Shown: in pieces, positions 36,462 through 47,870 of the stretch | Layout of the letters: the number at the start of each line of letters is the position of its first letter | Numbering within the stretch: the first letter of the stretch is position 1 | NCBI GenBank assembly: GCA_038380795.1 | Contig: CM076259.1 | Span: 66,121,741 to 66,185,740, forward strand | Source of the DNA: Pyrocephalus nanus | Lineage: Eukaryota > Chordata > Aves > Passeriformes > Tyrannidae | Length of the DNA: 64,000 nucleotides | Reading direction: 5' to 3' | Program-made: the position numbers and the translations under genes | The notes under the pieces: generated by a model | The model's input: only the letters and a program-made list of their open reading frames with translations | The model's database searches: none | Told to the model about the DNA's origin: nothing

Positions 36462-38021
36462 CATCTGATAATAAAAATGAGAAATAAATGCCACTGTTGA
36501 CAAAAAGGAAGTGAAGAGGAAAGAGGAAAAAGTAAAGACTTTAAAATATTGCTTCAATCCTTCTGCTGAAGATATTGGGCATTTTGTCAGTGATCAATGA
36601 GATTTTATGACCTGCCACCAATATCAGCTCAAAAAGCTATGCACTGTCTGTAAGGCATTATGAAATGTGAAAGTTTTATGCAATACCAAGCTCCTACAGG
36701 TTCCAGACATACTCAAATACTGGGGCATTGCAGTGGAAGTCAGAAGCCTTGGTGGGAAATGTAAAAAAAATGACAAAAAATGGTGAGGGACTGTGGGACT
36801 GTTCACTAGGTGATGAAAAAATTTGTGTGACTCTCCTTCCTCTTCTGAAACAACTGTCCTCTGTGAGAGACAAAGGTTTCTTTGGGTCCTGTTTCTTCAA
36901 ACAAGCCTAAATGGGAATGTGCAGAGGTAGCAAGTTAAGCACAGAAATACATTATTCATGTATATGTATGTATGCATTACGGAAATTGTCTCCTTCACTG
37001 AGCAAAGCTTTATCTTGGAATTGATATGGATACACACTTTCTGAATGTAGGCTGCATAGCATCAGGTTATGTTGCTTAGAGCACCACCACACTGTGTAAA
37101 GAGACAAAACCAAGGCAAGCATCAAAAACTAAAATCCTACTGCTGAAAAGTAATGTGCTAACTGCTGCTTAACCAAAACATAACCTGAAGGCCTGCAAAG
37201 AAAAATATTACTGAAGTGCAAATTCCTTAAACATAGTTGGCATGTGTGCCCCAAACATGAAAATATCTGAGGTATACACACCTGAAGTATACATAGCCTT
37301 ACAGCCTTACTGACACATATGCTCTTTCTTCAAATAAAGGAATCATGCAAGCTTCAAAGTAAATGATGCTTTTGAATATTCCAGTAAATTTATACTTTTA
37401 AAAGAATAGAGATAACATATCTAGAAGCAGATAGACTTCCAGTCCAATTAGAAGTTGAGAAGGATCACTAGAATATTCAATATGTTAAATGTTTCTTGAA
37501 TTTCACTGGCACATACACTGCAAATTGACCCAGAACTCATTACCGGTTTGGAAGCTGAAACTGTCATTCATTTTCTGCCATTCAAACAAGGAAACTTAGT
37601 TTCGTATGCTCTTAAGTTTTCCATCAACATAAACGAAAATTTTTTTTCAGCATTTGTTGTTCATTATTCACTAAGGAAAATTATCTGTTTTATAATTTAT
37701 CATTGATGTTCTATTTATGTACTGTGAGTGGTTGTCATAGTTTGTTTTTCATCTTTCAAAAATTAAAGATGAACTACTTCTTTTGTTGTTATCCACAAAT
37801 GAAAGAAAAAAACACCTGTTCTTCAGGTTCTAAATCCATATATTTGCACTGACAATATATTTCTCTCTTAAGAGGAGTCACCGTTGTGAACTTCGTCCAG
37901 TTCCTGGTCTATTGGGCATTATGTTAGACAGTATATTTAAGGGAACACTACATAACTTACTGTTTGATCAAAAAAATTTGCATTGTATTATTAATATATA
38001 TTCAATAATATATAATATTCT

Positions 38022-38059
38022 ATTATTCAATATATTCAAAATTATTCAATATATTCAGA
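38022..38059 (+). repeat. 19-bp tandem duplication, AT-rich
   Basis: ATTATTCAATATATTCAAA (38022-38040) is followed immediately by a copy differing at one base (38041-38059). The preceding 40 bases are made of similar TATTCAATAATAT pieces, so the patch probably grew by slippage. Confidence 0.85.
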
Positions 38060-39164
38060 AATATATTTAACAGTTTTAAAATATTTTCATCAATGCTTCT
38101 CCAAACTAGAAATAAAGATTTATAGACAGATACCTTTATTCCCAAATAATTTTATTTCTAATTGGTACTCCTTTTGACTTCTGAGTCTTGTCCTTACAAC
38201 TGTTAGTTCAGGGAAAAAAAATTCACCAGGTGTTCAGATTCGTAAACACAGATAAATTTTGCAGCACGTACAGAAAAAGCTGATGAATATTCTTACCACA
38301 ATTTCATGTCCATATGTTTAGACCCTCTCCAGCTATAGTACTTTATGTGTAGAAATCTCAAGTTTGAGAACAGTCGCTTCTATGGATGACATTGCAGTGC
38401 CTATTCAGGGGCATAAGCATACAGGGCTGGAGAAATCTTAGATGTCTTAAATTATAGATTGTCTACAGAAAGCCAGCAGATGTGATGCAGAAAGTGCAGA
38501 AGACCACATCCTCTGCAGCTGTCATTTGGAAATCTTTCCTCTCATATTATAAACATATCCTACAGAGTAGTCAGTCTACCAGTTGCACTTCTACTTTCTA
38601 AAACTGTATTGAAGAGCAGTTTTGGAAAGACGTGCAAAGTTTTTAGGTGCTAAAATACCCCCTCACCAAACCTAAGTTCAGTCAAGAACAAAAAAATACC
38701 AAGGTCCTCTGTAGATATGTCTCCCAGTGACATACTTTAAATTGCATCATGCTTGTCTTATGAGTGGATGTTATGATCACTACATCCTGAGGCTAAGGAC
38801 AGTTGTTGCACCATGATCATGTTTGCTACAGCTCACCTGTATGGTCACCTACAGGGGAGCAGGGAACAGCTCAGACAGGAGAGCCTGAGCAGACCTATAT
38901 CTAAGTTCCTGTATGAAAAATTACTGAGAGATTCACCAAAATAAGAAGCCAGCCCACACTACCTTATGAGCCTCACTGATGTCTTGAATTCCTGTGTTCA
39001 TTGATGAGGTGTGAAACTGGGCAGTGATTGACAAGCAATTGCAGCAACAAATGGTATTTTGAGAACATCATTTAGAGAATTATTTCAAAGTGTTTGACTT
39101 TATATTTAAGGATGGTTGATAATTGGTGATAACAATTAGTGATAACATTACCAACACATCTCTT

Positions 39165-39270
39165 TTCTTTAAGCACTCAAGATGTATAAGAGTTAGGCAT
39201 GTAAGTGACTTGTTCAAGAAATACAGACAAAAGTGGACATCTCTAGCAGAAAGTGAGTCGACCCCACAGG
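39165..39270 (-). mobile_element. Possible MIR-like CORE-SINE remnant
   Basis: The plus strand reads GAGTTAGGCATGTAAGTGAC, then TTGTTCAAGAAATACAGAC and AAAAGTGGACA. This parallels the inverted MIR core GAGAGGTTAAGTAACTTGCC, then CAAGGTCACACAGC and TAAGTGGCA. Order and spacing fit, but the diagnostic GGTCAC is lost. The call is tentative. Confidence 0.35.
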
Positions 39271-40585
39271 GAAAAACAATCTGTTAAGAACCCAAAACTG
39301 TTGGCCGACAGCCCAGACACATATCTTTTCTTAGATACTATTCTTCACAATGTGCAAATGGAAGGGAGTGTTAAAGGAAATTAAAAAGTCTGGATTGTGA
39401 TACTAAAGCTAATTATTTGAGATCTCAACTAATTGCTTACAGACAACTTAGTAACAAGTCAGGGCATTTACCTGTGCTTTAGTAAACAGTACAACCACTA
39501 GAATATCATATCCATTAGTCTCTGGGGTAGTAAAATATTATTATCTTCAATTTCAGTGTGAACGGTATCATTTGTAAAACAACTATGTAGTACAGACACA
39601 AGACCTTTTCTGGAATATGTAGAATTCCTTCTTGAAAATCACAGTATTAACTCCCTTATGCTTAAGGAACTGGTTTAACTTGGTGTGCAACAAAGTTTAA
39701 AAGATCAAGGACATCAAATTTCATACCACAAATGTCAAAGAAGTTTTAGAATGTTACAACGCAAGTTCCAGGATGAGTTCAACAAAAATTCTGTGCAATA
39801 CATTGATATCACAATGATCTTTCCCATAAAAATAATTGGCAACAAATGCATCCTGGCAGGTCTCACAATCCCCCACGCAAGACAACTCATTATTTGAATT
39901 GGAATCATTGTATAGTAACTGTGGCACACCCTGTGCATTTATCTGAGATTTCTACACTTACACAACAGATTTTTCTCTTCATAATTATTCAGCATTATTT
40001 ACACCAAGGGTGGCTTTTCCCCACCTTTCAAACAGTTTTTGGTGGACTACATATTGGTAATGTTCTGAAATATAGTAACTCCTCCAAAGGAATGCAGTTA
40101 CGAACTGTAAGGAAATACAGTTACAGACTCTATTCAGCCCCACTGAGCCAAACATGGATTCTCCTGTCATTTTTTGCAGTTAAATAATGATTGGACTCCC
40201 CGCTAATGAGGTTTTGGAACTCCTATTTTGTTTTCAACATAGTTTGAATACTACAGATTTGTAGTTTTGATGATTAGTATAGGCTTTTTGTATTAAAAAA
40301 TATATTTTCACTGTTGAGGGTTTTTTTCATATTTGTAAGTTAATCAGTGGTAGTAAACTCTTCTGTTCAGTTTTGATAAATGTTGTCTACAGTGGGTTTT
40401 AAGCAATAAAGAAGAAAGCATCTACAGTAATTTTTATGTTGATTTTAACCTGACTCATATATGGCCAATTTCAATAAAATTATTGATGACATCCAGTTCT
40501 ACAAGTGGGAGAAACTCATGTACTTCCTAACTCTCCTGTTTCTAAAACTGTGGAGATGAGAAGGAAGGGAGTAAGGACTTGAAAT

Positions 40586-40620
40586 ATGTATGTGTATGTG
40601 TGTGTGTGTATATATATATA
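40586..40620 (+). repeat. TG/TA microsatellite
   Basis: An alternating purine-pyrimidine tract: TATG/TG units up to about 40608, followed by TA repeats to 40620. It is a simple repeat and would be length-variable between individuals. Confidence 0.9.
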
Positions 40621-40744
40621 AATATACTCAAAATTTAAGTTGTTCTTTTGCGAATATCTATTTCCTATATTGTCTTTATCTCAGTTGGTGTTTTATAATG
40701 GTTTTATACTTATCCTTACAGCGACAAGTAAAGACAAATCGTTG

Positions 40745-40880
40745 CCTCTGTTATATAAATGGGGAATTTAGGCAGAGAGAGGGATAGAGGGATTTGTTCA
40801 AGGTCACCTGAGCACTCTAAAATAATGCTGGAAAATGAATTTTTCTAGTCCCAAGCTAACAAGTTATTAAATCACATTTC
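40745..40880 (-). mobile_element. MIR-like CORE-SINE remnant
   Basis: On the plus strand, ATAAATGGGGAATTTAGGCA, then GAGAGAGGGATAGAGGGATT and TGTTCAAGGTCACCTGAGC, line up almost base for base with the inverted MIR core (ACAGATGAGGAAACTGAGGC, ACAGAGAGGTTAAG, TAACTTGCCCAAGGTCACAC, AGC). Weaker matches continue into the inverted tRNA-derived head (GAATTTTTCTAGTCC; TTATTAAATCAC). This is the best preserved of the MIR-like patches here. There is no target duplication or tail to be seen, as expected at this age. Confidence 0.6.
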
Positions 40881-41866
40881 CTCTCAGTGTGGTATTATAT
40901 TCCAATTTGAATTTGGGAGGTTGTAGACTATTTTTACTATTTGTAGCTGAACACATGCAAAAGGACAGAAAGGAATGGAAAGAAGATGTTAGCAATGAAA
41001 AAAAGGTCTGTTACTGCCAAGGTGAAAAAATGTGCTACAAAAGGGTTGCATTTCATAATGCAGAAAGGCAGGGTTACCTGGTAATACCTCATGGCACAAA
41101 GTTTCTGTAAGCAACAGAAAATTGTTAATGCCCATTTGCTCAAGAATGTTACCAAGGTGTATCAGTTTTACTGCCACGCATGAGGCAAATTCCCTTTCAA
41201 CCTGGCATTCGGTTATCAGTGTCAGTGTCAGTATGTTAGTGATCCATGTTTAAAACAGGGAAGTAAGTTATGGCAAAGAGATAATATGACTGTAATAATG
41301 AGGTGTTTAAACATAGTAGGGTATATGAAAGCATGTGGGTGTGAAATCCACTCCTAGAGGCAGATCAGTGTTCATTCCCCACCTCTTCACTCCCTTCACA
41401 GGAATGAGGAGTCACCACCAGGCTGACAGCAAATGGACACAGTGATCTCAAAACCTAAATCTCTTTCCTCTTTAGTGTCCAAAGGCTAATGAAAGCACAC
41501 AGGAGCTTTTCTTGTGATACTTGGTGATGTATTTGTAACAAATGTGTAGAAAGTTTTGGATATGGGAGGAGGAGAAAAGATGTGCAGCCTTGTACATTAA
41601 ACATTAAATATTTGAATATGTATGCCTTTTCTTTGTCCTCTTACCTTACAGATGTCATTTGTTTTCAGACAATGTGAACTGTATCTGAGGTCTTGTCAGG
41701 CTCTGGATGTGTTTTTTCAGAAAGAGAACTATGTGGACACAGGTGGGGCCTGTGGATGCTGCTTAAGGAGTGAGAACATTTCTCCTCTTTTCCTTAGAAG
41801 AGGAACTATACCCATATACTTCAGGTTTGGTTTCGTGATTTAGAGCTAACATGTACATTTGAAGAA

Positions 41867-41867
<1 letters not shown>

Positions 41868-41903
<36 letters not shown>
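41868..41903 (+). repeat. Poly(A) tract, 36 A
   Basis: Thirty-six uninterrupted A, continuing as AAAAAGAAAAAG-like sequence to 41910. There is no AATAAA within the 40 bases upstream and no obvious target-site duplication, so a retrocopy tail is not supported, though not excluded. Confidence 0.9.
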
Positions 41904-41905
<2 letters not shown>

Positions 41906-42487
41906 AAAAGAATTTAGTTCAGTTCTATGAATAACTGGGCACTTATAAATTAACAGCCCACTTCTGAACCAAGTAAAACAGCAATTCCCTTGAAGTTGAT
42001 GAAATGGTGCTGGGTTTACCTCAGGGCAGAATTTGGCCCCCCACTAGTGATCCAGCTATTAATAGCTTTGCATTGAGAAAAATCATTGAATAAAATAATT
42101 ACCTGTCTTGTCAGTGGAACTGTTTTTTTTTTTTTTTTCAATGTCCTACATAAAATCCTTAGACCAAAACTCAAAGCTATGTAGAATAAATTAATTAATT
42201 GGGGAATTAATTGGGCCATGTTGCCTTTTTTAAAACTAAACTATGTTTTGGTTATATTTTGTTATGTGCCCAGAGGCTCCTGGGCATGGATGGCCTACAA
42301 ATACAAATGGATAACATATCATTAAGAATAAAGGTACCACAAAATAGTTTCTCTGTTGTTTCCATACAGGTCTTAGAGCAATCACAGTTGAGCAGTAGTG
42401 AAGAAACAGCTGAGCTGTGAGAAGATGCTATGGAGAAGATTGTTTTGCCAACAGAGGGGACTATGTTTCAACTCACTGTTTTTACGC

Positions 42488-42505
42488 CCTCCTCCTCCTC
42501 CTCCT
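42488..42505 (+). repeat. CCT microsatellite
   Basis: About six CCT units within a pyrimidine-rich region (roughly 42480-42680). That region also has a small perfect palindrome GGGCTT-G-AAGCCC at 42661-42673. Confidence 0.85.
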
Positions 42506-43857
42506 TCAGCTTCCCCAGTCTTTTAGAAACTTTTCATCTTCTTTCATGCTTGGCAGCATATTGTAGTTCCCATTTTCCATCCTGCTTACATTCTCTCTGA
42601 TGTGATTCCTATGGGACCTGATCTCAGGCAGCTCCTCCTTTCAGGTTCTTCTCTTCTCTCGGGCTTGAAGCCCCCGCCCCCCATCTACTTTTCTTAACCT
42701 CAGCAACACCACACACCCACATGTGCTGCATGGAGTGAAACCCCACAGATCTGCAAGCCCCATCTTTATCTTTCATTCTTCCCTCTCTCTTTTTAAAGCT
42801 ATATGTTTTATTGGTATTTTTTTCAGCCAGTATGAAAATATATCTTACATTTTTTTAAAAAAATACTTTAAAAGATTTTTTGACTTTACCAATTCTTGAT
42901 GTAAAAACCTGCCTGGCATTTTGACAGCAAATGATTAAAAGCCTTTCTCAGTATTTTACAAGCAAATATGAATTTTAACAAGATAACTAAACTTACAGAA
43001 ATGAAATATTCTATTGTTGTCTAATGCTAAACTAGCTGTCAAGCTTGAGACACTTGCAGTTAGTGTTAGGAATGATTAGAATGAAGATATGTTAAAAAGA
43101 AATACAGGCCAGGTTTTGCTCATGTGTTGCAAATATAAAATTCAGATTTATAGATTCTTTGGATGACACCAGCAATAAAGTCGTGATTTTGTTCTGAGGT
43201 TTTATATTCTTCTCCACAGATTAGTATATATCATGTGCCTACATTTGTGTCTTAAACGTACCAGTTCTCAAGGCACTTTCAAGTTAAGGTATGGGAGGAT
43301 CTTTGCCAAGAACTGTTGTCATGTATACTGGAGTAATGAATGAAAAAAAAAAGGTTTTTTAGAAACTTGTGAGAAGAGACTGTGTGAGAAGAGCAAATGG
43401 GCTTGAAGTGTCAGGAGAGAGAGAAATAGAGGTCAGGAACACAAAAAACTTTCTGAGGGAGTTGTGGGAAAGGAGTGAGAGGGAGGGATCACTGTTTAAA
43501 ACTGCAGGTGAAAGGAATAAAGCTGATGATTAAATGTAAGGAACTGGAGGAGCTGTCTGAGGTACACTGAAACAGTAAGAGACACTGAAACCTCTTCACG
43601 TAAGCATAGGGAACAATGACAGAACATGGTTGAAATAGCATTGATATTCTTCCCTCGCAATCTCTCCCTTTTTATCTGCTTTCTAATCACTGTGAAGAAT
43701 ACTAGCATTCTATCTGTCACTCAAGCCCATAATCCCAATGTCACTGATGACTATGATATCATTAACCTTCTAGCAATGTCTTCAATAAGTCTAGCAATTT
43801 CTTGTTGCATTGAATCTCTTAACATGCACATTATCCCCTCACTCATGTAGCCAGGTA

Positions 43858-44266
43858 CAATCCTGAGGTGTGGCTGAGGGAACTGTGGTGTTTAACCTGG
43901 AGAAAAGGAGGCTCGGGAGGGACCTTATTGTTCTCTACAACTACCTGAAAGGAGGTTGTAGTGACTCAGGAGTTGGTCTCTTCTCCCAGGTTGCAACTGA
44001 CGGAGAGAGGAAATGGCCTCAAATTGTGCCAAGGGAGGTTTAGACTTTACATTAGGAAAAAATTTCTTCAGTGAAGGAGTAGTCAGCCATTGGAACAGAC
44101 AGCCCAGCGAAGTGTCAGAGTCTTCACCCCTGAAGGTATTTAAAAGATGTGTAGGTGTGTCACTTAGAGATATGATTTCATAGTGGACTTGGCAGTACTG
44201 AGTTAGTAGTTGGACACAATGATCTTAGAGGTCTTTTCCAACCTAAACAATTCTGTGATCCTACAC
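43858..44266 (+). mobile_element. CR1 LINE fragment, 3' end
   Basis: Plus-strand CR1, 5'-truncated to the last 0.4 kb. It opens with GGCTGAGGGAACTGTGGTGT, passes GACCTTATTGTTCTCTACAA, CTACCTGAAAGGAGGTTGTA, GAGGAAATGGCCTCAAATTG, TATTTAAAAGATGTGTAGG and TCTTAGAGGTCTTTTCCAAC, and ends at AATTCTGTGATCCTAC, a single decayed 3' octamer. It is one of the clearer CR1 copies. Confidence 0.92.
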
Positions 44267-47200
44267 CAGAACCTACTTGAAGACAGATGGTTCTCAGGAT
44301 GTGTTAACTTTTCTGTAGTGCTGTTTTAGTATCACTTCTCTAATTTTGGTGCTGTCTTTTTGGCTTATGAATAGTACTGTCTCCATGCCTGCGAAGAAAG
44401 CATGATGTGGACTGGAAGATTACCTAGACTCATAAATATTCAAGCATTATTTTACAATAATTTGATTGAACTGAAGTTTGCAAGCAGACATTCAGCACTT
44501 ATAACGTATGTTAGTTGTGATTGCTCTGAATGTACTTGTTTACCATGTGACATTTTGAATCATGGTGTTTTGTATGTCTCATCTTTAAATGCCAGTATTA
44601 AACTATCTAAGAAGTTGAATAACTTTGGATTTACAAGCTGTGACACTAATATCTAAGACAAAGCTTCTCTACTTACTCCTTTAAAATAAGTTTTTCTGCA
44701 CAGTCATATAGGTTTATGTTCACAGACAAGTTCAGAAACTGGACCAAATGAAAAGTAAACCACTGTTCCATATACATGGATATGGGGGAATATCCTCTAT
44801 GAAGTTCAGCGTTATTCCCTTTGTGAGCATGGAAAATCCCTTTCTATATTTAGGACCAAAAATATGAAACCACTTCATATATTAGACATCTAGGTGGTTT
44901 TTTTGTGTGACATTGCAATTCACATTCTGAAGACATCAAAATGAAGAGACTGAGATGCTGGATGAGTGCCTGGCTTAAATACAGGGGGGCTTAAAGTCTA
45001 AGGGGAAAGTCTCACTCTCATACCGGCAAGTGAAGTCTTAGCCAACCCCACTGATTGTGTTCATGGACTTGTATTCAAAGTATCTCCAAAAGTCAGGCTG
45101 AGTTAAAAAATCTGAGGGAAATGCTTGCAAATTTTACCATAAGAACAGCTGTAATCATATATCCCTCTACAGCACCCTACCCCAACGTTACTTCTCTTAC
45201 TCTAACTTGTGAGCTACTACTATCGTCCTATATTAAAGGAGACTAAAATTAAGGGGAAAAAAAAGAAAAAAGCAGTTAAATGTCTCAGTGGTCTTATGGT
45301 TTTGTCTTTATTGGACTGTCTTTCCAATATCCAAAAAGCCACTCTCATATATTTCTTTCCATGACATTCTGCATCTCAACTCCACACATCTTTACAAAAC
45401 CTGTGATTTTTTTTTCTGTCTGGAAAACAGTAAAACCTGTGTGAAGAGGAATGTGAGGCACTGTCTTCAGACTAGGTTTAAATTCATAGTTGGCCTAATT
45501 TTAATTTATAAAATTCCTTGGAGAAGCTAAAACTTAATATGGGAAGGGGTGTATACCATAGCTATTATAATGAAATTCAGACATTACTTCAATATCCTGG
45601 AAGATAGGTTTTTGAATTAAGCAGAATGCATGCAATAAAAATGTTACCAAAATGATTAGCATAAGTAACTGAAAAAATCTGATTATAAGAAGGCAAAGTA
45701 GTTTAACACATGACCACATTTATAAGTATGAAATACTATAATTCTATTGTCTATTCTTTCTATGAAAAGTTAGCTCCTTCAGGAATGTCTTAATGAATGA
45801 TAAAACTGACTTGATTTTCCCACTGCAGTCAACTTTGCTGTCAGGCTATTAATGATTCATAATGACTGTATGCTTAATAGTTTTATGCCAGATAAAAGTC
45901 ATCCAACAGAAGCAAGTAGCCAGTGTCACTTCTGCAGCTACTCTCTTGGTATTTTCAGTAATATTGGTAAAAACAATCTCTGAAAATGCAGAACAGCTGA
46001 GTTACAATGAGAAAATGGTTTTAAATCACCCAATAACATCAGTGCTGAAGTCATACAAAATTCTTTATTACATTACCTCTGCCACAGAAGAAAACACAGA
46101 GGACAAGATTGCGTGCTGTTCATTAAAAATGGCACATTTTCCTATTCATATAATTTCATATTCTTGTATATTTTATTTTCATAATGCAGTGATTTGGATA
46201 ACACAATTAGCCAATCCTTAAATGAAAATACAATGTGTACTCTGAGAGTAGCTGAGCAGAATAACACTCAAATCAGTTCTGCACAAAATGATAAACACCC
46301 AGTCTGCTCTGAAGCTGTAGGAGTTTATCTACTGTATATGTAAATGTTTTTCTTTTCTTTGAGGAAAGCCTTTGCAAGAACAATGTCCTTTAACAAAAGT
46401 CTAAAAATGCATGTGAAAACCAAACATAATAACATTGTTATTCTGCTACTTATTAACAGAACAACAGGTCTTACAACAATTAGATATGAATATTGCAAAC
46501 TGAATTTAATATTAAGCTGTCTTTGAAATGCCACTTTGCAGCAGGTTTTCAAATGCTTAAAGCACAGCAGGAGGCTAACTCCATCTTCAAATATTAAATC
46601 AAAACCTTTTTTTAACCTGATAAATCTTTCTGAAAGCAAGTCCTCCTATTCAAGAGGGAATTATTAAACTATCAGGCAAGGAAACTAAACCTCACAGCCT
46701 ATTCTTGGCACATGGTACATACCCACAATGATAAAAACAATAATGAAAAGGATTAATAACATTTTAGAATAGTGTCTGAGAACATTCTTAACCAAACACA
46801 GTGTATAAACTGCTAATAAGTCCAGTGAATTGGAAACGGCACATACTCACAGTCCCACTTTCTCAGCTAGAAATCTCATGTTAAATACAAGTCAGTCAGA
46901 AATGTTCCCTACAGCCAGTTACATGCCATTGAAAAGATCAAAGATCTCTAGAAAATGGTAAATGCAAGGGCACCTCACTGAAGAACACCTTAGAAGAATC
47001 ACAGAGACACATTCTGTGCTTGAATACTCCTAATAGCAGCAGGAACTGTATGCAGTCTTGATATATTTGGCCCATATTAGTGACAGAAATCACTTATTAA
47101 GTTATAAAACCATCCATCTCACAGAATTCTGTCTAATCCACTTTTTAATGTCCTATGTGAAAAAGCTTCCCTTGGAAGAAAGCCTAATAGTGACAATTGG

Positions 47201-47379
47201 CAGGAAATATACCTGGTTATTTTGCTTGCATTTATCTACTATTTTTTGTTTCAGCCTTAGCTCAGTTGCACCAAGACTTGTATCAGACAATTCTTTTCCA
47301 TCTCTAGTAGTTCCAGGACATTTTCAGTATGCTATGTTCTTCCTTTAAACATTGCTACCTAAGTTTCCACATTTAGCTT
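44267..47379. other. No gene seen
   Basis: AT-rich DNA. Frames of up to 119 codons (45862-46221, plus) have no motif I know and no splice or start context worth noting. I see no repeat family with confidence. Confidence 0.5.
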
Positions 47380-47870
47380 ACTAATTTCCACCCCCTCCAT
47401 CCAGTGTCAACATTTTCTTGTTTCCTAATTACTCTGGCACTTTCCAAACTGTAATCCTGATAATGAGATACCCAGGAAGGAATGCAGTACTGTGGATGGG
47501 ATCCCACAGAGTCCTAGTGAAAAGAAGTACTATCTTCATACTCTGTGGTGAGGTGTTTCATCCCCAAAAAAGATGACATTTTTTGGCTATCGCTTCACAG
47601 GTCAATTTCACATTTATTAATGCTTCTTCACCCCACATAAATCCTTTCAGTTTCTGCCTTCTATTTGGTATTGGTATTTCAGATTATTTTGCTTATGTTA
47701 ACTCACACAGCATGTAACTGATTTTGCTGTTTACTATTCTAATCTCTCTGGGATGTTTTCTATTGCTCTTCTATCCTTGTAATGAATCCTCTCAATGAAT
47801 TTACCATGTCTTCCAAATTATTAACGCAAAGATTAGATAGAAGACTGAACCTAAAACCCACCAATATTCC
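47380..47870 (-). mobile_element. Very old LINE (CR1/L3-like) fragment, tentative
   Basis: The plus strand shows GGAATGCAGTACTGTGGATG, GGATCCCACAGAGTCCTAGT and a downstream GTACTATCTTCATACTCTGTG. This parallels the inverted CR1/L3 segment TGCAGTACTCTAGATGGGGCC, TCACTAGAGC, GGGAACTATCAC. Further on, ATTATTAACGCAAAGATTAG followed by AAGACTGAACCTAAAACCC parallels the ATCATTGATGAAGATATTGAACAGAACCGGACCC block. The order is right; identity is low. Confidence 0.45.

Larger units (their letters stand above)
36462..43857. other. No gene seen; simple repeats and old SINEs
   Basis: There is no supportable exon. The frames at 39846-40187 and 40889-41110 overlap frames on the other strand and lack motifs. 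Named content (the repeat at 38022, MIR-like patches at 39165 and 40745, TG/TA tract at 40586, A36 at 41868, CCT tract at 42488) is listed separately. Confidence 0.5.

Noticed and set aside
41622..41867. Possible retrocopy or last exon ending at the A36 tract (73-codon frame at 41622-41843)
   Set aside because: No AATAAA near the tract, no target duplication found and no familiar protein motif. The acceptor-like CTTACCTTACAG is easily found by chance.
46700..46760. TTGGCACATGGTACAT, similar to the MIR 3' end (CTGGCACATAGTAAGC)
   Set aside because: Only about 15 bases match, and no core block lies upstream at the right distance.
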